The position numbers were made by a program, and so were the translations under genes. Below the pieces are notes generated by a model, which saw only the letters and a list, made by a program, of their open reading frames with translations, was not told the DNA's origin and did no database searches. 9,394 nt of DNA from an uncultured Eubacteriales bacterium (GTDB lineage Bacteria > Bacillota > Clostridia > Oscillospirales > Acutalibacteraceae): contig ONWP01000162.1 in NCBI GenBank assembly GCA_900321595.1, forward strand, positions 1-9,394. The letters are read 5' to 3'. Below are positions 5,701-9,394 of the stretch, one piece after another (the first letter of the stretch is position 1; every line of letters starts with the position of its first letter).

Positions 5701-8325
5701 AGCGCCGCTTACACCGTGACCAGCGACATCCTGACGGTCGGACAGACCGGCGCGAAGTTCTACGTCACCGACTACTACACCGGCGAGCCCGCAGCCGACG
5801 TCGCGGTCTATGACCTCGCGACGAACGCGGTGATCGGCACGTCCGGCGCAGACGGCTCCTTCGTCTATGACGGCTACAACGCGGCTGAGACCGAGTTCTC
5901 CGTCTACGCGATGAAGGACGGCAGATATTCCTTCCGTTATAAGTACAACAGCGAGGTCGACGCATTTGCCGGCACCGGCGCGCCGCAGTACGTCGTGCCC
6001 GTGACGGCCGACGACGGCGCCACGATGATCCAGATCGGCTGGCTGTCCAGCGTGCTGGATTCCGCGGAGCCCGCGATCATGCAGATCGCGAAGAAGGCCG
6101 ACTACGACGCGAACGGCGAGGCAGCCTTCGCGAACGTCAACGGCGAGTCCAAGATCTATAAGTTCGACATCTACACCGCCCGCATGAAGACCGCGAAGGC
6201 CACCGGCCTTGCGCCCGACTGCGAGTACGTCTACCGCGTGGGCGACGGCGCGATCTGGAGCGACGTGGGCACCGCGAAGACGAAGCAGAGCGGCACCGAC
6301 ACCAACTTCTGGATCCTCGGCGACACGCAGGCGCAGGCAGATCCCGCCACCGAGCTCGTGGACACCTGGCACACCATCCGCGCGAAGGCGGCCGACGGCG
6401 TCGACTACGACTTCGGCATCCAGATCGGCGACTCCATCGAGATCGCGAACCTGTACAACCTCTGGATCGGCATGATGGAGGTCTACTCCTCCGACGAGCT
6501 CTCGAGCGAGCCGGTGCTGCACGTGATCGGCGACCACGAGACCTTCGGCGATCTTGAGGCGAAATCCACCCGCTACCAGCTCGGTCTGACCGACGCGCAG
6601 CAGAGATTCAACTACTCCTTCACGATGGGAGACGTATACGTCGCGGTCCTGCAGTGGGATACGACCCTCTCCGCGGAAGCGTTCCAGGAGGCCTGCGACT
6701 GGCTGGTCGAGGACGCGAAGAACGCGACCGCAACGTGGAAGATCGTCGCGATCCATTCCCCGCCTTATCCGACGAATCAGGTCGCGCTGATCCCGTGGGA
6801 GAACGAGATGCTGCCCAAGGCCTGTGACGAGGCCGGCATCAACGCGGTGTTCGCGGGTCACGACCACTCCTTCGCCAGAACCGAGCCCATGACGGCCGGC
6901 GAGGTCGATGAAGAGAACGGCGTCGTGTACTATATCGTCGGCAACACCTGCGTCAAGGGTTACACCAGACAGCTTCTGGACGAGTACCACTTCGCGTACA
7001 CCGAGTCCAGAAACGACTACAAGTCCTGCTACATCCAGGTCACCACGACCGACGACGAGATGACGATCAGCGCCTACGACGTCAACGGCACGAACACCCG
7101 TCTGATGGACAGCTACACGCTGCAGAACAAGAACAACTGCGCCAAGGTCGGCCATGACTTCACGATGACCGGCGACGGCCTCGTCTGCTCCGTCTGCGGC
7201 TACAGAGGCGAGACCCTCGAGGGCGGCAAGTGGACCGAGAACAAGGGCGACGTCTACTACATCGGCGCCGACGGCACTCCTGTCACCGGCACCCAGCAGA
7301 TCGACGGCTACACCTACACCTTCACCGAGGACGGCAAGCTGACCCGCTACGCCTTCGTCCTGGAGGACGGCACGCTCAAGAAGAACGCCTGGCAGAACGT
7401 CGAAGCCGACTACTACTACCTCGGCAAGGACGGTCTGGCGATCACCGGCTCGAAGAAGATCCACTGCGTGAACTCCTACGTCAAGAGCGGCAAGACGATC
7501 ACCTACGAGAACGACTACACCTACACCTTCGGCCCGGACGGCAAGCTGACGCAGGGCGTTCTGGTCCCGTTCACGAAGGACAACGGCTACAAGGGCTACA
7601 AGTACGTCATCGCCGGCGTCGCGCAGCGCGGCTGGTATGAGATCGGCGGCAGCTGGTACTACTTCGACGCGGTCCACGGCAACGACGGCGACGGCCATCC
7701 CGCCGCGAACAACGTGAAGCCCTACGCCAACGCGGACGGCACCTACACGATCACGAAGCTTTCGATCTCCAGAACGTACCAGTTCGACGGCGACTGCAAG
7801 CTCGTCAAGGGCTTCCTGGAGACCACCGACGAGGGCACCAGCTACTACTGGCCCGCCAGCCAGGGCGCTTCGACCGTGAAGTGCAACGTCGAGAAGGTCA
7901 CCGGCCTTGTCGAGATCGACGGCGCGACCTACTACTTCGACGAGGACGGCTTCATGGTCAAGGGCGACAGCGTCCTTGTGGACGGCAAGATCATTTCGAT
8001 CGCGTCTGACGGCAAGGTCATGACCGGTCACAGCGGCGATCACGCCTACGTGCCCGAGGTCGTCAAGGGCTACGCGGCCACCTGCACCGAGACGGGTCTG
8101 TCTGACGGCAGCATCTGCGCGGAGTGCGGCTTCGAGGGCGAGAAGCAGGTCAAGCTCGACAAGATCGCGCACGTCGACGCCGATAAGAACGGCAAATGCG
8201 ATGTTTGCGGCCAGACGGTCTGCAAGCTCGACGGCGAAATCCACGACGGCTTCTTCGGCGGCCTGATCCGCTTCTTCCACAATCTGTACTACTACTTCCG
8301 TGCGCTGTTCGGTCTGAACAAGTAA
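2737..8325 (+). CDS. Giant secreted protein: phosphodiester glycosidase plus metallophosphoesterase with cell-wall-binding repeats
   Basis: This is a 1862-residue extracellular protein. A signal peptide covers 1-28 (cleavage after ALA). A NAGPA-like phosphodiester glycosidase domain (about 40-308) shows NGDFFNMG (137-144), PRTAVG (219-224), FLVADGR (233-239) and DGGGSST (268-274). This family removes a sugar from sugar-1-phosphodiesters. Two Ig-like domains follow (about 317-498), then a jelly-roll-like possible carbohydrate-binding domain (about 502-735), another Ig-like domain (745-855), a cohesin-like domain (860-971, IAGF and AFNVRTDLSEG segments) and a regulatory beta-sandwich (about 1000-1075). 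Next is a purple-acid-phosphatase N-terminal fold (about 1085-1180) with a calcineurin-like metallophosphoesterase (about 1189-1440): GDTQ (D1196), GDSIE (D1232), GDHE (1265-1268, usually GNHE), H1340 and GHDH (1374-1377). A Cys cluster (C1468, C1484, C1487), choline/glucan-binding-like repeats (about 1495-1764), more CxxC pairs (C1794/C1797, C1821/C1824) and an aromatic tail (1843-1862) end the protein. Both catalytic sites together suggest decapping then dephosphorylation of a phosphoglycan. That role is inferred. Domain families are well supported, but cohesin, Ig and jelly-roll boundaries are approximate. Confidence 0.9.
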   Translation: MRKYVKILSILLSVVMLVGILAPMSALATLTLDPAQLGSNTKLTSKTDYALAPGITESAIITHNKDGSNQVKSWALEVDLSVPTTGILASYKDYMNNLTAPGTQQWGMQTVRAQASKAEAYHKAHTDPNFQVVGGVNGDFFNMGNGAPYGTFVMQGNVYNEYSGRPYFCITNDGTAEIRPAGTAPTNVKEAVAGVSIMVANGEVTDDARTNGYGPDQLPRTAVGIKADGSVVFLVADGRQAPTSCGHTFVQNAEELVALGCVTAMAMDGGGSSTFLSRREGSTGLACQNSPSDGSERTVSSALLVYSVATSDGSFDHAVISPKNKVYTPGSAVEFTAVGADGAGAPVDLPENGNLVLADDSFGTIENGVFTSNGKTGTVRVNYVVGELTRGSTTIDIQAPDELSFKIDPLTIALNQRTDLGLRVRYQGRDVEYKPGDFIWTPVVAPEYAAEYTSADMGHFEGNTFVASSDASVIGSITVTSAFDDSVTATLNQAIIGMRPKVVWDFEDPEAYKFSVAYMLPNGGIHSYLKQSPDDTMIICSYCDNGVGRGAVNDCEVVDIDSGEVRFGSHALKVYYDFENCVKPDGSQKIDGSCFGAFAGASAMDGFPTAIGLWMYAPEGTPNLWVRIRVYDEVQGAILTLNFTEQSKPASDGLGGINWTGWKYLEAPLTGSGKYSFMPGETVRLMFCDAAYGNGLKVATGATDPVTGKTPWKAISPAECKGFVYVDNVQFVYGSNTDDVDNPVIDTMTVADAASGEQITIQNENDTVVNSNDVELKTTFHDVQNDYTTGVDYENEAYRIYIDGKNVTEDAVVIPTEDTIRYYGTLANGVHTFKVLLRDGFGNETSETRAFTVNGPNVYPTITVSAVEDVCELNQGYTLRFSSDDAAQIAGFKTVLKVDQDFTDGYTATFAEGVTGTVTWNEKTGAFDIEAAGTPVSGDALLDIAFNVRTDLSEGKNFAYTVLEGSITFTDPTIVTDTFAGSQQTKRVSAAYTVTSDILTVGQTGAKFYVTDYYTGEPAADVAVYDLATNAVIGTSGADGSFVYDGYNAAETEFSVYAMKDGRYSFRYKYNSEVDAFAGTGAPQYVVPVTADDGATMIQIGWLSSVLDSAEPAIMQIAKKADYDANGEAAFANVNGESKIYKFDIYTARMKTAKATGLAPDCEYVYRVGDGAIWSDVGTAKTKQSGTDTNFWILGDTQAQADPATELVDTWHTIRAKAADGVDYDFGIQIGDSIEIANLYNLWIGMMEVYSSDELSSEPVLHVIGDHETFGDLEAKSTRYQLGLTDAQQRFNYSFTMGDVYVAVLQWDTTLSAEAFQEACDWLVEDAKNATATWKIVAIHSPPYPTNQVALIPWENEMLPKACDEAGINAVFAGHDHSFARTEPMTAGEVDEENGVVYYIVGNTCVKGYTRQLLDEYHFAYTESRNDYKSCYIQVTTTDDEMTISAYDVNGTNTRLMDSYTLQNKNNCAKVGHDFTMTGDGLVCSVCGYRGETLEGGKWTENKGDVYYIGADGTPVTGTQQIDGYTYTFTEDGKLTRYAFVLEDGTLKKNAWQNVEADYYYLGKDGLAITGSKKIHCVNSYVKSGKTITYENDYTYTFGPDGKLTQGVLVPFTKDNGYKGYKYVIAGVAQRGWYEIGGSWYYFDAVHGNDGDGHPAANNVKPYANADGTYTITKLSISRTYQFDGDCKLVKGFLETTDEGTSYYWPASQGASTVKCNVEKVTGLVEIDGATYYFDEDGFMVKGDSVLVDGKIISIASDGKVMTGHSGDHAYVPEVVKGYAATCTETGLSDGSICAECGFEGEKQVKLDKIAHVDADKNGKCDVCGQTVCKLDGEIHDGFFGGLIRFFHNLYYYFRALFGLNK
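7219..8028 (+). repeat. Cell-wall/glucan-binding-like repeat block within the large protein
   Basis: Residues about 1495-1764 contain degenerate repeats of roughly 20-45 residues. They have an aromatic run followed by a DGK or DG turn, for example YTFTEDGKLT, YYYLGKDGLAITG, YTFGPDGKLTQG, GSWYYFD, YQFDGDCKLVKG and ATYYFDEDGFMVKG. This is the pattern of CW_binding_1 and related choline/glucan-binding repeats. They likely hold the enzyme on cell-wall polymer or a target glucan. Insertions (HCVNSYVKSG, VHGNDGDGHP) make the spacing irregular. Confidence 0.75.
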
Positions 8326-8347
8326 AATCCGGAAGCATCAACAACTG

Positions 8348-8376
8348 CGGCGGCAGGGGCGACCCTGCCGCTGTTT
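8348..8376 (+). terminator. Intrinsic terminator after the large gene
   Basis: A perfect 9-bp stem, GCGGCAGGG (8350-8358) with CCCTGCCGC (8363-8371), is capped by a GCGA (GNRA-class) loop and can extend by a G-U and a C-G pair. A short TTT follows. It begins 22 nt past the stop codon. The U-tract is short, so termination may be partial. With the separate promoter downstream, the two tandem paralogues are probably different transcription units. Confidence 0.6.
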
Positions 8377-8416
8377 CATGCGATTTGTTGCGAAATTGTG
8401 ACCGAAAATTGCCTAT

Positions 8417-8473
8417 TTGTTATCAAAACCACAATGTGGGTATAACATTTCAGCCATTTGAAAGTGATATAAT
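8417..8473 (+). promoter_or_regulatory. Promoter region of the downstream paralogue
   Basis: The best -10 is TATAAT at 8468-8473 with an extended TG at 8465-8466 and only a weak -35 (ACATTT, 8445-8450). A second candidate pairs TTGTTA (8417-8422) with TATAAC (8441-8446) at 18-nt spacing. An AACAT half-site like the one in the upstream operator lies at 8444-8448. Confidence 0.55.
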
Positions 8474-8520
8474 CTAAATTGTAGAAAAATGACCGCGTGA
8501 GAGCCTCTCCGCGGCGATCC

Positions 8521-8570
8521 ATCGGAGGTATGAGAATGAGAAAGCACGTCAAGATCCTTTCGGTTCTGCT
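8521..8570 (+). repeat. Duplicated leader and signal-peptide DNA (copy of 2722-2771)
   Basis: These 50 bases match 2722-2771 with only three mismatches. They carry the RBS, the twin ATGs and the start of the signal peptide. The first 24 bases (8521-8544 and 2722-2745) are identical. Sequence upstream of this point is largely unrelated, so the duplication or conversion boundary lies at the RBS. Confidence 0.8.
8524..8529 (+). promoter_or_regulatory. Ribosome binding site of the paralogue
   Basis: GGAGGT abuts an ATG at 8530 and lies 6 nt before the preferred in-frame ATG at 8536, exactly as in the upstream gene. Confidence 0.75.
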
Positions 8571-9394
8571 GGCTGCTGTCATGTTCATCGGCATATTGTC
8601 GCCGATGAGCGCGCTTGCCGCGCTGACAGTCGACACGACGAAGCTCGGAAGCAACACGAAGCTCACCAGCAAAACGGATTACGTTCTGGCGCCGGGCATT
8701 ACAGAGAGCGCCATCATCACCCACAACAAGGACGGCTCCAACCAGGTCCGGTCCTTTGCCGTCGACGTCGATCTGAGCGTCCCCTCGACGAAGGTCATCG
8801 CCGGCTATAAGGACTACATGAACAATCTGGGCGCCGTCAAGTGGGGCATGCAGACCGTCCGCGACCAGGCGGCAAAGGCCGAGGCGTACTACCGGCTGAG
8901 CGACCCGAATTTCCGCGTGGTGGCCGGCGTCAACGGCGACTTCTTCAACATGGGCACAGGCGCGCCGACCGGCTCGTTCGTCATGCAGGGGCACGTATAT
9001 AATGAAAACAAGGGCTGGGCGTATTTCGCCATCATGAAGGACGGCACGCCCCGGATCGGTCAGGGCGACCTGAAGGTGAGCGACGCGCTCGAGGTCGTCG
9101 GCGGTCCCGCCGTGCTGGTCAAGGACGGCCAGATCACGGAACAGGCGCGCGTCAACGGCGTCGGCATCGATCAGCTGCCGCGTACCGCCGTGGGCATCCG
9201 CGCGGACAAGACGCTGGTCTTCCTGGTCTCTGACGGCCGTCAGGCTCCGACCTCCTGCGGTCATACGTTTGTGCAGCTGGCGGAAGAGATGCTCGCGCTG
9301 GGCTGCGTGGACGTGCTTGGCCTGGACGGCGGCGGCTCCTCCACCTTCCTGTCCAGACGCGAGGGCAGCAGCGCGCTCGCCTGCCAGAATTCTC
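8536..9394 (+). CDS. Tandem paralogue of the phosphodiester glycosidase protein, 3' end outside the window
   Basis: The frame is open from the ATG at 8536 to the right edge (286 complete codons, no stop). It encodes a signal peptide (1-28, ending ALA) and nearly all of a NAGPA-like phosphodiester glycosidase domain: NGDFFNMG (133-140), PRTAVG (215-220), FLVSDGR (229-235) and DGGGSST (264-270). By eye it is about two-thirds identical to the first 290 residues of the upstream protein, with a two-residue gap near 98. All recognisable family motifs are kept, so it is probably active. Its own promoter and the terminator before it suggest independent expression. Whether it also carries a metallophosphoesterase and cell-wall repeats cannot be seen. 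Variable positions cluster in 146-200 (the YNENKGWAYF and QGDLKVSDALEV region), where the substrate pocket could differ. Membership of the family is firm, but the substrate is unknown. Confidence 0.92.
   Translation, partial: MRKHVKILSVLLAAVMFIGILSPMSALAALTVDTTKLGSNTKLTSKTDYVLAPGITESAIITHNKDGSNQVRSFAVDVDLSVPSTKVIAGYKDYMNNLGAVKWGMQTVRDQAAKAEAYYRLSDPNFRVVAGVNGDFFNMGTGAPTGSFVMQGHVYNENKGWAYFAIMKDGTPRIGQGDLKVSDALEVVGGPAVLVKDGQITEQARVNGVGIDQLPRTAVGIRADKTLVFLVSDGRQAPTSCGHTFVQLAEEMLALGCVDVLGLDGGGSSTFLSRREGSSALACQNS

Noticed and set aside
8202..8232. Dockerin or EF-hand call for the DADKNGKCD segment
   Set aside because: Only one short Asp/Asn-rich loop is visible, interrupted by a CxxC pair. The duplicated calcium loop and helix pattern of a dockerin is missing.
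2698..8280. A 1860-codon open frame antisense to the large gene
   Set aside because: It is in exact codon register with the sense gene, so it stays open simply because the sense gene never uses TTA, CTA or TCA codons. Its translation is a monotonous V/A/D/L/G/R mixture without domains, while the sense frame has clear signal peptide and catalytic motifs.
8413..9264. A minus-strand frame across the second phosphodiester glycosidase gene
   Set aside because: It is the antisense shadow of the paralogue, with the same low-complexity composition as the shadow of the first gene.

Overview
The window looks like chromosomal DNA of a GC-rich, Gram-positive gut Clostridia member, possibly Oscillospiraceae-like. 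This is inferred from strong GGAGG ribosome binding sites, sigma-A-type promoters in AT-rich gaps, secreted multidomain proteins with cell-wall-binding repeats, C-terminal Cys-pair modules and GC-rich codon use. No taxonomic marker is present. There are no tRNA, rRNA, CRISPR or transposase genes.

Layout. Bases 1-39 hold the putative first 13 codons of a minus-strand gene that leaves the window. Bases 40-455 are non-coding and hold small palindromic repeats, including two inverted copies of a 22-nt hairpin element with a compensatory base-pair change. Bases 456-2519 (minus) encode a GH36-type alpha-galactosidase-like enzyme with a secretion or lipoprotein signal. A 217-nt AT-rich gap carries two divergent promoters, with a perfect 6-3-6 palindrome centred exactly between their -35 boxes. 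Bases 2737-8325 (plus) encode a 1862-residue secreted protein. It has an N-terminal phosphodiester glycosidase (NAGPA-like) domain, Ig-like and jelly-roll-like domains, a cohesin-like domain, a purple-acid-phosphatase-like metallophosphoesterase, cell-wall-binding repeats, and a Cys-rich aromatic C-terminus. A GNRA-capped terminator and a new promoter follow. From 8536 a tandem paralogue of the same NAGPA-like protein begins and runs off the right edge.

Working model (inference). This is an extracellular glycan-processing locus. The large protein combines an enzyme family that removes a sugar cap from a sugar-phosphodiester with a phosphomonoesterase-type domain that could remove the exposed phosphate. 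The divergently transcribed GH36 enzyme may trim alpha-linked galactose-type residues from the same or a related polymer. The likely substrates are phosphate-bearing glycans such as teichoic-acid-like polymers, phosphomannans or phosphorylated host glycans, but the sequence does not say which.
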